This document shows positions 43,938-53,022 of a DNA stretch of 64,000 nucleotides, piece after piece. The translations under genes and the position numbers were made by a program. This DNA comes from Streptomyces sp. P3. Lineage in GTDB: Bacteria; Actinomycetota; Actinomycetes; Streptomycetales; Streptomycetaceae. Location: the NCBI RefSeq assembly GCF_003032475.1, contig NZ_CP028369.1, forward strand, positions 9,672,001-9,736,000, given 5' to 3'. The notes under the pieces were generated by a model, which was not told where the DNA came from, made no database searches, and saw nothing but the letters and a program-made list of their open reading frames with translations. Position 1 is the first letter of the stretch, and the number at the start of each line of letters is the position of its first letter.

Positions 43938-44072
43938 TTCCTCTCCGGCCGACCCGTTCGACGAGGTGTCCCGGGCGTCATCGCGGCGGAAGGTGACCGA
44001 CTTGCGGCTTCGCGGGACAGGGAGTTGGGGGCGGCCATTTGTGTGAGTGCGAGTGAGGTGCGGGCACGGGTT

Positions 44073-44699
44073 TCAGACGGGACTCGGGGGCGACCCGGAC
44101 CCGGACCTCCGTACGTGATCGACCGTCGCGGCGGCGGTGTCCGGGGCGACTCCGGCGGCGATGAGGGCGGCGGTGGCGGCGCCGGTGCCGTCGTCGGACC
44201 ACAGGCCGCGGTCGACGCAGTCGAGCAGGGCCAGCAGTTGGGCCTCGATGGCTCGGGTGAGCGGGTCGGGCGGGACGGTGGTCTGGAAGACACCCTGTCG
44301 GCGGCCGTGGGCGAAGACCCTCGTCGCCATGTCGCGGGCGGGGGTCAGCAGTTCGTCGACGCGTGCGCGTGCGAGGTCCTGGCCGCGGGTCAGCCGGATG
44401 AGGGTGCGGTAGCGGTCGCCGACGGGCCACACCATGAGGACGAACCGCGCCAGGTCCGCGACGCCGTCGGAGGTCGGGGCCGGGGCACCCGCGACGGCGC
44501 GCCGGATCGCCTCCGCGGCCTCGGCGGCCAGGCCCTCGACGAGCGCGGCCCGGCCGGCGAAGTGGACGTACACGGTGCGCCGGGCCACACCGGCGGCACC
44601 GGCGATGTCCTCCAGGCGGCTGTCGGGGTCGCGGGTCAGTTCCCGCCGAGCCGCGTCGAGGATCCGGGCGCGGGTGGTCGACGAGACCTCGCTGGTCAT
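44073..44699 (-). CDS. TetR-family transcriptional regulator abutting a truncated MFS gene
   Basis: 208 residues from an ATG at 44699. The HTH is TRARILDAARRELTR, SRLEDIAGAAGVARRTVYVHFAGR. The C-terminal domain has FVLMVWPVGDRYRTLIRLTRG and ends VAPDTAAATVDHVRRSG. The start codon is complementary to the first recognisable codons of the MFS remnant on the other strand. The original intergenic region, and possibly the true N-terminus, may therefore have been lost in a deletion. It probably once controlled the efflux gene. No ribosome site is visible ahead of the ATG. Confidence 0.82.
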   Translation of the reverse strand: MTSEVSSTTRARILDAARRELTRDPDSRLEDIAGAAGVARRTVYVHFAGRAALVEGLAAEAAEAIRRAVAGAPAPTSDGVADLARFVLMVWPVGDRYRTLIRLTRGQDLARARVDELLTPARDMATRVFAHGRRQGVFQTTVPPDPLTRAIEAQLLALLDCVDRGLWSDDGTGAATAALIAAGVAPDTAAATVDHVRRSGSGSPPSPV

Positions 44700-45646
44700 C
44701 GCGGCCCGCGCGATCATGGGTTTCGGTGCCGCGGTCGTGATGCCGGCCACGCTGTCCCTGCTGGTCGCGACCTTCCCCCGGAGCGAGCGGGTCAAGGCCA
44801 TCACCGCCTGGGCCGCGACCTCCGGGGTGGCGGTAGCCGTCGGCCCGCTGGTCTCCGGCTGGCTGCTCGAGGACCACGCCTGGGGCTCGACCTTCCTGAT
44901 CAACGTGCCGATCGCCGTCGTCGCCGTGCTCGCCGCGCTCGCCCTGGTACCGCCGTCCAAGGCGGAGGGCATGGGCCGGATCGACTACGTCGGTGGTCTG
45001 CTGTCGATCGTCTCCGTCGGCTCCCTGATCTACGCCGCCATCGAGGGCCCGCACTTCGGCTGGGGCGCCGGCCCCGTCACCGCCGCCGTGGTCGCCGGTG
45101 CCGGTCTGGTCGCCTTCGTCGCCTGGGAGCTGCGGCACCCGCACCCGATGCTGAACGTCCGAAAGTTCACGCTGCGTCCCTTCAGCGGCTCGATGCTCGC
45201 GGTGATGTTCTTCTTCTTCGGTATGTTCGCCGTGCTCTACTACTCGACGCAGTTCCTGCAGTTCGTCCTCGGCTACGACGCCCTGGACACGGGCCTAGGC
45301 TGCTGCCGCTGGGCGGTGCGGTGTTCCTCGGGTCCGCGGTGACCGGGGCACTCACCCCGAAGCCGGGGGTGAAGGTGATGGTCGTGACCGGCATGACCGT
45401 CGGCACGGCGGGCATGTTCCTGCTCACCCAGATCGACAAGGGGTCGACGTACGGGGCCTTCCTGGCGCCGCTGATGATGCTGGCCTCGCGCTCGGACTGA
45501 GCATCTCCCCGGCGACCGACACGATCATGGGCTCCTTCCCCGAGTCCGAGCTGGGCGTCGGCGGCGGTGTCAACGACACCGCTTCGCCCACGGCGTCGCC
45601 CAGAAGGATCGCCGCACTGCTGCGGACCTGGCCGACCGCCACCTGA
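44697..45646 (+). pseudogene. Remnant of a DHA2/EmrB-type MFS efflux gene
   Basis: Homology begins abruptly at IAARAIMGFGAAVVMPATLS, which is normally about 100 residues into such proteins, and overlaps the TetR start codon. It continues through TFLINVPIAVVAVLAALALV and MFFFFGMFAVLYYSTQFLQF. A one-base loss near 45296-45299 (expected DTGLRLLPLGGA) and another near 45482 (expected MLGLALGLSISP) shift the frame. The last piece (PATDTIMGSFPESELGVGGG) ends in unrelated residues and a stop at 45644. It lacks its N-terminal helices and its C-terminus, so it cannot encode a working 14-helix transporter. Confidence 0.87.
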
Positions 45647-45793
45647 GCCGCGGGCGCCACTCGGATGTCGGGGTGTGGCCGCGGTCACCGCATGCGCCGT
45701 GTGAAAGGGGGCAGCAGGGTCTGTACGCACAGAAGTCGCCCAGTGCCTCAGGCTGCGCACGGGCCGCTCACGCACGACGGGTAAGGAACGGCA

Positions 45794-47326
45794 GTGGCTG
45801 ACGTACAGACCGACGGGCAGCCCGAACCAACTCGGTCCGGGCAACACGGGACGGCAGGTCTGCCCGCACAGGTCCGCCAGGACCTCACACGCAGGCTGAA
45901 GCGGAACAGGCGTCCCTTCCGCGACGAGGACGTGCAGGTCGTCGAACCGCCACTGCTGCGACGGGCGGTGGGCGCCTCGGCGCTCGGCAACTGCATGGAG
46001 TGGTTCGACTTCGGCGTCTACAGCTATCTCGCGGCCACCATCGGCAAGGTCTTCTTCCCGGGGGCGTCGCCCGCCGCGCAGGTGATCTCGTCCTTCGCCA
46101 CCTTCGCGGCGGCGTTCGTCGTACGCCCGCTGGGCGGCCTGGTCTTCGGCCCGCTCGGGGACCGGCTCGGCCGGCAGAAGGTACTCGCGACCACCATGAT
46201 CATGATGGCGGTCGGCACGTTCGCCATCGGCCTCATCCCCAGCTACGCCACGATCGGCATCGCCGCGCCGATCCTGCTGCTGCTCGCCCGGATGCTGCAG
46301 GGGTTCTCCACCGGCGGTGAGTACGGGGGCGCCACCACCTTCGTCGCCGAGTACTCACCCGACCGCCGCCGAGGCTTCCTCTCCAGCTGGCTCGACTTCG
46401 GCACCTTCGTCGGTTACGCGCTCGGTTCCGCCCTGGTCACCGCACTGAATCTCGCCCTCAGCGACGCGCAGATGCTGTCGTGGGGCTGGCGGATCCCGTT
46501 CCTGATCGCGGGCCCGCTCGGGGTGATCGGTCTCTACATGCGCCTCAAGCTGGAGGAGTCACCCGCCTTCCAGCAGCAACTCGACGAACACGAGCAGAGC
46601 CTCGCCAAGGAGTCGGCGGGCACCGAGTTCAAGACCATCGTCAGGGACCACTGGCGCGGCCTGCTCATCTGCACGGGCCTGGTGCTGCTCTACAACGTCA
46701 CCAACTACATGGTCACGGGCTTCCTGCCCACCTATCAGACGGAGACCCTCGGCCGCTCCAGCACGTCCGCGGACGTCCTCGTACTGACCGGCATGGTCTG
46801 GATCGTGCTGCTGATCACCTTCCTCGGCAGGCTCAGCGACCACGTCGGCCGACGCCCCCTCTACGGCTACGCGGCGGCGGGCATGATCCTCCTCGCCGTC
46901 CCCTCCTTCCTGTTGATCAAGATGGAAGGAACGTGGCCGCCCGTCTTCGGGGTGCTGATCCTGTCCACCCTGCTGGCGTGTTTCGCCGCGCCGAGCGCCG
47001 CGACGCTGCCGGCGCTGTTCCCGACGGCCGTCCGCTACGCCGCAATGGGCATCGGCTTCAACTTCGCGGTCGCGGCGTTCGGCGGCACCACCCCGCTGGT
47101 CACCGAGGCGCTCGTGAGCCTCACCGGAAACGACATGATGCCCGCCTTCTACCTCATGGCGGCCGGCGTCATCGGGCTGGTCACGGTCCGTTTCCTGCCC
47201 GAGAGCGCCCAGGTGTCCCTGAACGGCTCCCAGCCCATGGTGGGATCCAAGAAGGAACGCCGCGAACTGATCGCCACCTCGCAGGAGTTGTACCGCGTCG
47301 GCCGGGAGACGGCCGGCCGACGCTGA
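45794..47326 (+). CDS. MHS-family MFS transporter (ProP-like)
   Basis: 510 residues from a GTG at 45794, with AAGGAACG upstream. Twelve membrane helices follow a charged 55-residue N-terminus. Metabolite:H+ symporter signatures: SALGNCMEWFDFGVYSYLA, GPLGDRLGRQKVL, QGFSTGGEYGGATTFVAEYSP, RGFLSSWLDFGTF, and RLSDHVGRRPLYGYAA in the second half. The GGEYGGATTFVAEY segment fits the proline/glycine-betaine transporters, suggesting osmolyte uptake, but other organic acids are possible. It is convergent with the mannosyltransferase gene. Confidence 0.92.
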   Translation: MADVQTDGQPEPTRSGQHGTAGLPAQVRQDLTRRLKRNRRPFRDEDVQVVEPPLLRRAVGASALGNCMEWFDFGVYSYLAATIGKVFFPGASPAAQVISSFATFAAAFVVRPLGGLVFGPLGDRLGRQKVLATTMIMMAVGTFAIGLIPSYATIGIAAPILLLLARMLQGFSTGGEYGGATTFVAEYSPDRRRGFLSSWLDFGTFVGYALGSALVTALNLALSDAQMLSWGWRIPFLIAGPLGVIGLYMRLKLEESPAFQQQLDEHEQSLAKESAGTEFKTIVRDHWRGLLICTGLVLLYNVTNYMVTGFLPTYQTETLGRSSTSADVLVLTGMVWIVLLITFLGRLSDHVGRRPLYGYAAAGMILLAVPSFLLIKMEGTWPPVFGVLILSTLLACFAAPSAATLPALFPTAVRYAAMGIGFNFAVAAFGGTTPLVTEALVSLTGNDMMPAFYLMAAGVIGLVTVRFLPESAQVSLNGSQPMVGSKKERRELIATSQELYRVGRETAGRR

Positions 47327-47362
47327 TCCCTGCTGACGCGGGCCCGGGTTCGGCGGGACGGC

Positions 47363-49057
47363 TCAGACCCAGGTGTCGAGCCACATGCGGGCGTGCCAGT
47401 CGGCGTACGGAATCGTCTGCCCCGTGTAGACCGGGAAGAAATAGATGAAGTTCCAGGCGATGAGCAGCACCAGCACGCCCGCGGCGACCGCACCCCGCGT
47501 GCGCCGCCTTTCGTCCGCACCCGGCGGACCTGACAGCGCGCCCAGCATCATCGCCACGGCCAGGCACAGGTACGGCACGAACACGACGGCGTAGAAGGCG
47601 AAGACCGTACGGTCCTGGTAAAGGAACCACGGAAGGTAACCGGCCCCCACCGCGCACAGGACGGCACCCGCCCGCCAGTCGCGGCGCAGGGCCCACCTGA
47701 AGAGCAGGTACACCAGCGCGCAGCACGCCGACCACCACAGGAGCGGGGTGCCCAGAGCGAGGATCGCCTGTGAGCAGTCGGACGCCGTGTGGCAGCCGTC
47801 CCGGCCGGCCTTCGGTGACTGGTAGGAGAACAGCACCGGACGGCCGAGAACCAGCCAACTCCAGGGATTCGACTCGTACTTGTGGAAGGTGTCCAGCCCC
47901 ACGTTGAACCGGTAGACGGCGTGTTCGTAGTGCCACAGGCTGCGCAGGGGAGCGGGTATCCACGACCATGGGCCGCCGCGCCCGTCCGCCCAGTGCCGCC
48001 CGTAACCGTCGTCGGACAGGAACCAGCCGGTCCAGGTCACCAGATAGGTCACCACGGCGACGGGAGCGAGGGACAGCAGCGACCAGCCGAAGTCCTTGCG
48101 CAGCACCGCGCGGTACGGGCGACGGGCCCCCGCCGTGCGACGGGCGCCGACGTCCCACAACACGGTCAGGACGACGAAGAAGACCAGGAAGTACAGGCCG
48201 TTCCACTTCGTCGACGCCGCCAGCCCCAGAAAAAAGCCGGCTGCCAGGCGCCACGGACGCAGACCCGTCCCGGTCCGGGCCGCGGCGTCCTCGTCCGGTC
48301 CGGCCCGGCCGTCGGAACCCACCGGCAGGGCTGCCGCGAGTCGCGCCCGTGCCCGGTCCCGGTCGATGAGCAGGCAGGCGAACGCCGCCAGCACGAAGAA
48401 CATGACGATGAGGTCGAGCAGAGCGACGCGGCTCATCACGTAGTGCAGGCCGTCCATCGCCATCAGGAGGCCGGCCAGGCATCCCAGCACCGTCGAACGG
48501 AACAGACGCCGCCCCGTGCGGCACAGCATCAGCACCGACAGCGTGCCCAGCACCGCCGTCATGAAGCGCCATCCGAACGGATCGAGTCCGAAGGCCCCTT
48601 CCCCGAGGGCGATCACCCACTTGCCCGTCGGCGGATGCGCGACGAACGCCCCGGCGTCGGTGAGGGGGATCGTCCGGGGATCGGCCAGGATGTCCGGGTC
48701 GGCGATCTTGCGGTCCGGCCAGGTGCCCTCGTAACCCAGCCGCAGCAGCGCCCAGGCGTCCTTGGCGTAGTAGGTCTCGTCGAAGACGAGTTCGTGCGGC
48801 CGGCCGAGCCGCCGGAATCGGATCGCTCCGGCGAGGAGGGCGACGAGCACGGGACCCACCCAGCCCATCGCCCGCGCGACCCGGTACGCCCGTGCGGGGC
48901 TGAGACCCAGGCGCTCCCAGACGCGCGTGCCCGGCTCCGGGAAAGGCGGAACCAGACGCTCACGGACGTCGCTCCGGGGAGGCGCCGCATACCCGAACCG
49001 GCCCAGACGGTCGGTCCAGTCGCGGGCTGCGGTCGTCGGGCGCGTGCCGTCGGGCAT
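47363..49057 (-). CDS. Protein O-mannosyltransferase (PMT family)
   Basis: 564 residues from an ATG at 49057. It is a GT39-type multispanning protein. The first loop has the catalytic-region pattern LVFDETYYAKDAW with the conserved Asp-Glu, then AFVAHPPTGKWVIALGE and MDGLHYVMSRVALLDLIVMF. The central part has WRLAAGFFLGLAASTKWNGLYFL, and the C-terminus has FFPVYTGQTIPYADWHARMW. It transfers mannose from a polyprenyl carrier to secreted proteins at the membrane, as known for the actinobacterial Pmt system. This gene stands alone here. Confidence 0.93.
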   Translation of the reverse strand: MPDGTRPTTAARDWTDRLGRFGYAAPPRSDVRERLVPPFPEPGTRVWERLGLSPARAYRVARAMGWVGPVLVALLAGAIRFRRLGRPHELVFDETYYAKDAWALLRLGYEGTWPDRKIADPDILADPRTIPLTDAGAFVAHPPTGKWVIALGEGAFGLDPFGWRFMTAVLGTLSVLMLCRTGRRLFRSTVLGCLAGLLMAMDGLHYVMSRVALLDLIVMFFVLAAFACLLIDRDRARARLAAALPVGSDGRAGPDEDAAARTGTGLRPWRLAAGFFLGLAASTKWNGLYFLVFFVVLTVLWDVGARRTAGARRPYRAVLRKDFGWSLLSLAPVAVVTYLVTWTGWFLSDDGYGRHWADGRGGPWSWIPAPLRSLWHYEHAVYRFNVGLDTFHKYESNPWSWLVLGRPVLFSYQSPKAGRDGCHTASDCSQAILALGTPLLWWSACCALVYLLFRWALRRDWRAGAVLCAVGAGYLPWFLYQDRTVFAFYAVVFVPYLCLAVAMMLGALSGPPGADERRRTRGAVAAGVLVLLIAWNFIYFFPVYTGQTIPYADWHARMWLDTWV

Positions 49058-49326
49058 GGCGGTGAGATGGTCCTTCGGGAGTGGGCCGGTGGCCATCGGC
49101 CGCTGGCCGGCCGACGGGGGTCGAGGTGCGCTGGAGGCTAGCAGGGCCGCGCCGACGGCGAACGCGTGGATCTCGAACTGCCGCGCCGGTACGCGACGTC
49201 GACGGGCGCCGGGGAGCGGAAGGCGCCGTCGCAGAGCAACGCCCGCGTCGCCCGTCGGCATGGTCCCGCACGTCTGCGAGGCGCCTCAGCGGGCACCCGA
49301 AGGGCCAGGACGACAGGGAGGACATC

Positions 49327-49674
49327 GTGAGCGAACGCGACGCGCACCGCGTGCCGACGGCGGGTCACACCGCGGACGACGACCTGACCGGATATCAGGT
49401 GGACGCCACGGACGGTCACCTCGGCAAGGTCAGCAAGTACTCGAGGGACCTGGGTCCGCGGTTCCTCGTGGTGCACACCGGCCTGTGGGTTCTCGGCAAG
49501 GACGTGGTGATCCCGTCGGACGCCGTCATGGGCGTCGACCACGACGCCCGTATCGTGCAGGTGACGAGGACGAAGGCACAGGCCAAGGCGGCGCCCGTCT
49601 TCGACGAAGGCACGCACCTGGGCGATCCGCGGCACCGCGACCAACTGGGCGGCCGCCACGGATCCGGGCACTGA
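49327..49674 (+). CDS. PRC-barrel domain protein
   Basis: 115 residues; the GTG at 49327 is chosen because GGGAGG lies just upstream. It is a single PRC-barrel: LTGYQVDATDGHLGKVSKYS, RFLVVHTGLWVLGKDVVIPSDAV, and DHDARIVQVTRTKAQAKAA. Such small PRC-barrel proteins in Streptomyces have an uncertain function, perhaps binding RNA or protein in stress responses. It is followed by a hairpin shared with the convergent secreted-protein gene. Confidence 0.88.
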   Translation: MSERDAHRVPTAGHTADDDLTGYQVDATDGHLGKVSKYSRDLGPRFLVVHTGLWVLGKDVVIPSDAVMGVDHDARIVQVTRTKAQAKAAPVFDEGTHLGDPRHRDQLGGRHGSGH

Positions 49675-49680
49675 CGGCGA

Positions 49681-49707
49681 GGCCCGCACTCTCGGCGGGT
49701 GCGGGCC
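49681..49707. terminator. Bidirectional terminator hairpin
   Basis: GGCCCGCAC and its exact complement, 9 bp apart, between the convergent PRC-barrel gene (ends 49674) and secreted-protein gene (ends 49716). Confidence 0.7.
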
Positions 49708-49715
49708 CCGCCGGC

Positions 49716-50450
49716 CTAGAGGTAGGGCCGTATGGCCACCGTGACCGCCATGTCGAAGGAGTTCGCCCCCGCTGTGGACGGCAGTCCCAGGACTCGGTCG
49801 AGTACGCGGCCCAGGGGGCCGCAACCGCTGGTGCGCGGGGCGGCGAACTCCGCGTCCCGGGCACCGAAGGAGACGACCAGGGGATCCTTGGACACCACCC
49901 GGGTCGGCTCGGTGTCCTTGAGTATCAGATGGACCGCGTCCTCGTCGCTGCCCACCGAGCAGCCCGGCGCCGGCAGGGCCGGCAGCCCGTGGGCAAGGCC
50001 CACGGCGAATCTGATGTCGAACTCGCCGCGCCGGGTGTCGTCGGACAGGAAGTCCGAGTAGCCGCCGTACTGCGGGGTCAGGGACAACGGGGTGCCCGCG
50101 ACCCGGAGGGGCGCCGCGGTCATCTCCCCGAAGACCTGACGGAATTCACCGTGCACACGACCTTCCGCGAAGGTGATCTCCATGGGCTCGGCGACCGGCT
50201 CGTCGACGGCGCCCAGGCGCAGATGTCCCGTGGCGTGCATGACCTCGCAGCGCCAGGTGCCCGGGTCCGCACCCGTGGGCAGCTCATCGGCGGTGGGGCA
50301 GGCGGAGAAGTCGAACCCGGAGGGGACCGCGCCCTGTTCGGCTCCCTGCGCGGGTGCGGCGCCCAGGGCGGGACCGGCGAGCAGTGCCCCTGCGACAGCA
50401 CGTGCGAAGAGACGGACTACGCGTTTCAAGGTCACTCGGTTCGGCGTCAT
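49716..50450 (-). CDS. Secreted protein of unknown function under a divergent ArsR-like regulator
   Basis: 244 residues from an ATG at 50450. It has a signal peptide of KRVVRLFARAVAGALLAG type with cleavage near AQGAEQG. The mature part is mostly beta-prone: TWRCEVMHATGHLRLG, EPMEITFAEGRVHGEFRQVFG, GEFDIRFAVGLAHGLP, and ends FDMAVTVAIRPYL. Four Cys are present (ACP, RCE, GCS, GCG). I do not recognise the family. The shared 76-bp divergent promoter with a strong dyad implies co-regulation with, and repression by, the HTH gene at 50527. Confidence 0.8.
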   Translation of the reverse strand: MTPNRVTLKRVVRLFARAVAGALLAGPALGAAPAQGAEQGAVPSGFDFSACPTADELPTGADPGTWRCEVMHATGHLRLGAVDEPVAEPMEITFAEGRVHGEFRQVFGEMTAAPLRVAGTPLSLTPQYGGYSDFLSDDTRRGEFDIRFAVGLAHGLPALPAPGCSVGSDEDAVHLILKDTEPTRVVSKDPLVVSFGARDAEFAAPRTSGCGPLGRVLDRVLGLPSTAGANSFDMAVTVAIRPYL

Positions 50451-50470
50451 GGATCCAGCATTGCAGATAT

Positions 50471-50498
50471 TTCTCTGCAGAGGAAGGTCTGCAGAGAA
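50471..50498. promoter_or_regulatory. Perfect inverted repeat operator between divergent genes
   Basis: TTCTCTGCAGA, six-base spacer, then the exact complement TCTGCAGAGAA. A further partial TCTCTGC follows. It sits in the 76-bp gap between the secreted-protein and ArsR-like genes and is the likely regulator site. Confidence 0.8.
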
Positions 50499-50526
50499 GT
50501 CTCTGCCGGAGGGATAGACTGTCGTC

Positions 50527-51099
50527 ATGACGCAAGAGCGCAGAGCGCAAGCCGCCGGTCGGCGCACGGTCGACAGCCCCGAGGTGCTCAAGGCCCTCTC
50601 GCACCCCCTGCGCCTGCGGATACTCCGCCACCTCGGCACGGCGGGGCCGGCCACCTCGACCACGCTGGCCGCCGCCCTCGGCGAGAACACCGGGACGCTC
50701 AGCTACCACCTGCGCATGCTGGAGCGCAGTGGTCTCGTCGAAGACATCCCCGAGCGCTCCACCGGGCGTGAGCGCTGGTGGCGTGGCGTGCGCGGCCTCG
50801 ACATCCGCCGACCGCCGCAGGGCGAGCTGACGGAGGCCGAGCGCGTCCTGTCGGCCGAGCTGGAGCGGATGAGGATGGAGGAGGACCTCGAGCTCGCCCG
50901 GCAGTTCACCGCCCGGCAGGCGGAGTCCCAAGGATGGATGCGGGGTTCACGCAGCCTGACCCACCTCACGAAGGGTGAGCTGGACGCATTCCACGACGAC
51001 TATCTGGCCCTGCTCGCACGGTATGCCCGCGGACCGGAGGACGCACCGGACGACGCCCGGCCCGTACTCCTCCGCTGGTTCGGCCTGCCCGCGGACTGA
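50527..51099 (+). CDS. ArsR-type winged-helix transcriptional regulator
   Basis: 190 residues from an ATG at 50527. The winged helix occupies about 18-95: LKALSHPLRLRILRHLGTAG, ATSTTLAAALGENTGTLSYHLRMLERSG, then the wing around GRERWWRGVRG. The helical C-terminal half (ELTEAERVLSAELERMRMEEDLELARQF) would dimerise. No metal-binding Cys cluster is present, so it belongs to the non-metal ArsR-like group. It is divergent from a secreted-protein gene, with a perfect 11-bp dyad between them that also covers its own promoter, so autoregulation is likely. Confidence 0.9.
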   Translation: MTQERRAQAAGRRTVDSPEVLKALSHPLRLRILRHLGTAGPATSTTLAAALGENTGTLSYHLRMLERSGLVEDIPERSTGRERWWRGVRGLDIRRPPQGELTEAERVLSAELERMRMEEDLELARQFTARQAESQGWMRGSRSLTHLTKGELDAFHDDYLALLARYARGPEDAPDDARPVLLRWFGLPAD

Positions 51100-51271
51100 C
51101 CGGTCGGCGGCCGGCCCGGTGAGCGGCTGACGCACGGACGCGGCCACATCACACCCGAGCGAGTGCCGCGTCTGCGGTTCTTCGGCGGCGCCGCCCGGCC
51201 GACCACCTGCCACCGATCACCGCCAGCGGGGCGCTCCCTCGACGTCCCGGGGGTCCGGGCACGTCGCCCGG

Positions 51272-52942
51272 TCAGGATCCGGAAGCCCCCTGACGCCGGA
51301 GCAGGACGGTTCGCGCCGAGGCGAGGCGTCGTGCTTCGTCGGCGTCCGCCCCGTGGGGGTCCGCGATCTCGTCGGCCCAGGTGAGCAAACGGCGCAGTTG
51401 CGGGTCGGTCGCGGCCGAGACGACGCGAGGGTCGCCGACGACGACCTCTCCGCCGGTGCCGTCGATGGCGATGAGGGTCCCCTCGGGCAGGGCGCGGCCC
51501 CCTGCCCGCACGCCGATGCCGTCCTCGACGGTGAGGTCCGCGGCTCCCACCACGGCCGGCTTCCCCATCGCCCGCGCTACGACGGCCGCGTGACTCGTCG
51601 GGCCGCCGAGAGCGGTGACGACTCCCGCGGCGGCGGCCAGGCCGTGCATGTCGAGCGGTGAGGTCTCCGGGCGCACCAGGACGACCGGCCCCTGGGCCGC
51701 CAGCCGCGCCGCGTTGTCGGCCGTCGTGGCCACCCTGCCGGCCGCGACGCCGGGACACGCTCCGAGTCCCCGTGTGAGGACGTCCCGCGCGTCGTCGACC
51801 GCGATCCGCGACGTTCGTACGTGCTGGAGATGCTGCGGGGAGACCCGCAGGATCGCCTCGTCGCGCCCGATCGTGCCGGCATCGGCGAGGTCGACCGCGA
51901 CGCGGACCGCGGCACGCCCCACGAACCGCCCCGGGCGCACCTGGAGGATCCACAGCTCGCCCTCCTCGAAGGTGAACTCCACGTGGCACGCGTCGCGGTA
52001 GTGCTCCTCGAGCCGGTCCAGGGCGTTCAGCAGCCGGGCCCACACGGTGGGCTCCCGGTCGGCCAGTTCGGGCAGCGGCCGGCTCAGCGACCGGCCCGCT
52101 ACGACGTCGTCGCCCTGGCCCCCGAAGAGGACCTCACCGAACGGCGCCGGCTCGCCGGTGTTGGGATCTCGGCTGAACGCGACACCGGTCCCGCTGCGCC
52201 GGCCCCGGTTGCCGTACACCATCGCCTGCACGGTCACGGCCGTGCCGAGGTCGCCCGGGATGCCGTGCAGCGCACGGTAGGTCTGCGCGCGCGGGGTGTG
52301 CCACGAGGAGAACACGGCGGCGATCGCGAGTTCCAACTGCCGGGTCGGCTCGTCGGGCACGGGGGCACCGCTGTGCTCCCGGACGATCCGCTCGACGTCC
52401 CGGATCGCCTCGGCGAGTCGGCCGGTGCCGGGGCCACTTCCGGTGCCGGCACCGGTGTCCTGCTCGGCGATCGCCCGGGCGGCGGCGGCCAGGCGCTCCC
52501 GGCCGACACCGAGGACCTCGGAGGCGAAGCCGGCCAGGAACCGCAGGCGTGAGTCGAGCGCGAAGCGCAGGTCGCCCGTCTCGTCGGCGAGCGCCGTGGT
52601 GGCCTCGGCGGTCAGTCCGAGGTTGAGGACGGTGCTCATCATCCCGGGCATCGACACGCTCGCGCCGGAGCGGACCGACACCGTCAACGGCCTTTCGGCC
52701 GCGCCCAGTCCGCGGTGCGTCGCGGCCTCGAGGCCGGCGACCGCGGCCGCCAGTTCGCAGGCGAGGCCGCTCGGTAGCCGCCCGTCCCGGAAGAAGGCGC
52801 GGCACGCCCGTGTGCTGATGACGAACCCCGGCGGGACGGGCAGGCCGAGACGCCCGAGCACGACCAGGCCGTGTGCCTTGCCGCCCAGAACCTCCGCCGA
52901 TTCCCCGACCTCTGCCGACAGCGGGTGGATCCACATCGTCAT
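51272..52942 (-). CDS. PPDK-like protein lacking the PEP/pyruvate barrel
   Basis: 556 residues from an ATG at 52942. Residues about 1-350 match the ATP-grasp part of pyruvate phosphate dikinase: LGGKAHGLVVLGRLGLPVPP, TVSVRSGASVSMPGMMSTVL, SGTGVAFSRDPNTGEPAPFG, and HVEFTFEEGELWILQVRPG. Residues about 395-500 are the swivelling phospho-His domain: CPGVAAGRVATT, VLVRPETSPLDMHGLAAAAG, and GGPTSHAAVVARAMGKPAVVG with His451. The C-terminal TIM barrel that binds PEP or pyruvate (about 350 residues in PPDK) is missing. It can thus be pictured as phosphorylating its own His and passing phosphate to an unknown partner. It is the last gene of a three-gene operon. Confidence 0.88.
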   Translation of the reverse strand: MTMWIHPLSAEVGESAEVLGGKAHGLVVLGRLGLPVPPGFVISTRACRAFFRDGRLPSGLACELAAAVAGLEAATHRGLGAAERPLTVSVRSGASVSMPGMMSTVLNLGLTAEATTALADETGDLRFALDSRLRFLAGFASEVLGVGRERLAAAARAIAEQDTGAGTGSGPGTGRLAEAIRDVERIVREHSGAPVPDEPTRQLELAIAAVFSSWHTPRAQTYRALHGIPGDLGTAVTVQAMVYGNRGRRSGTGVAFSRDPNTGEPAPFGEVLFGGQGDDVVAGRSLSRPLPELADREPTVWARLLNALDRLEEHYRDACHVEFTFEEGELWILQVRPGRFVGRAAVRVAVDLADAGTIGRDEAILRVSPQHLQHVRTSRIAVDDARDVLTRGLGACPGVAAGRVATTADNAARLAAQGPVVLVRPETSPLDMHGLAAAAGVVTALGGPTSHAAVVARAMGKPAVVGAADLTVEDGIGVRAGGRALPEGTLIAIDGTGGEVVVGDPRVVSAATDPQLRRLLTWADEIADPHGADADEARRLASARTVLLRRQGASGS

Positions 52943-53022
52943 GTCGTCGTCTTCGTGTAGTCGTGGCTGGGGCTGGGGCTGGGTCAGACCCCGCCGGGAG
53001 ACGCTCACGAACATCCTCACGG

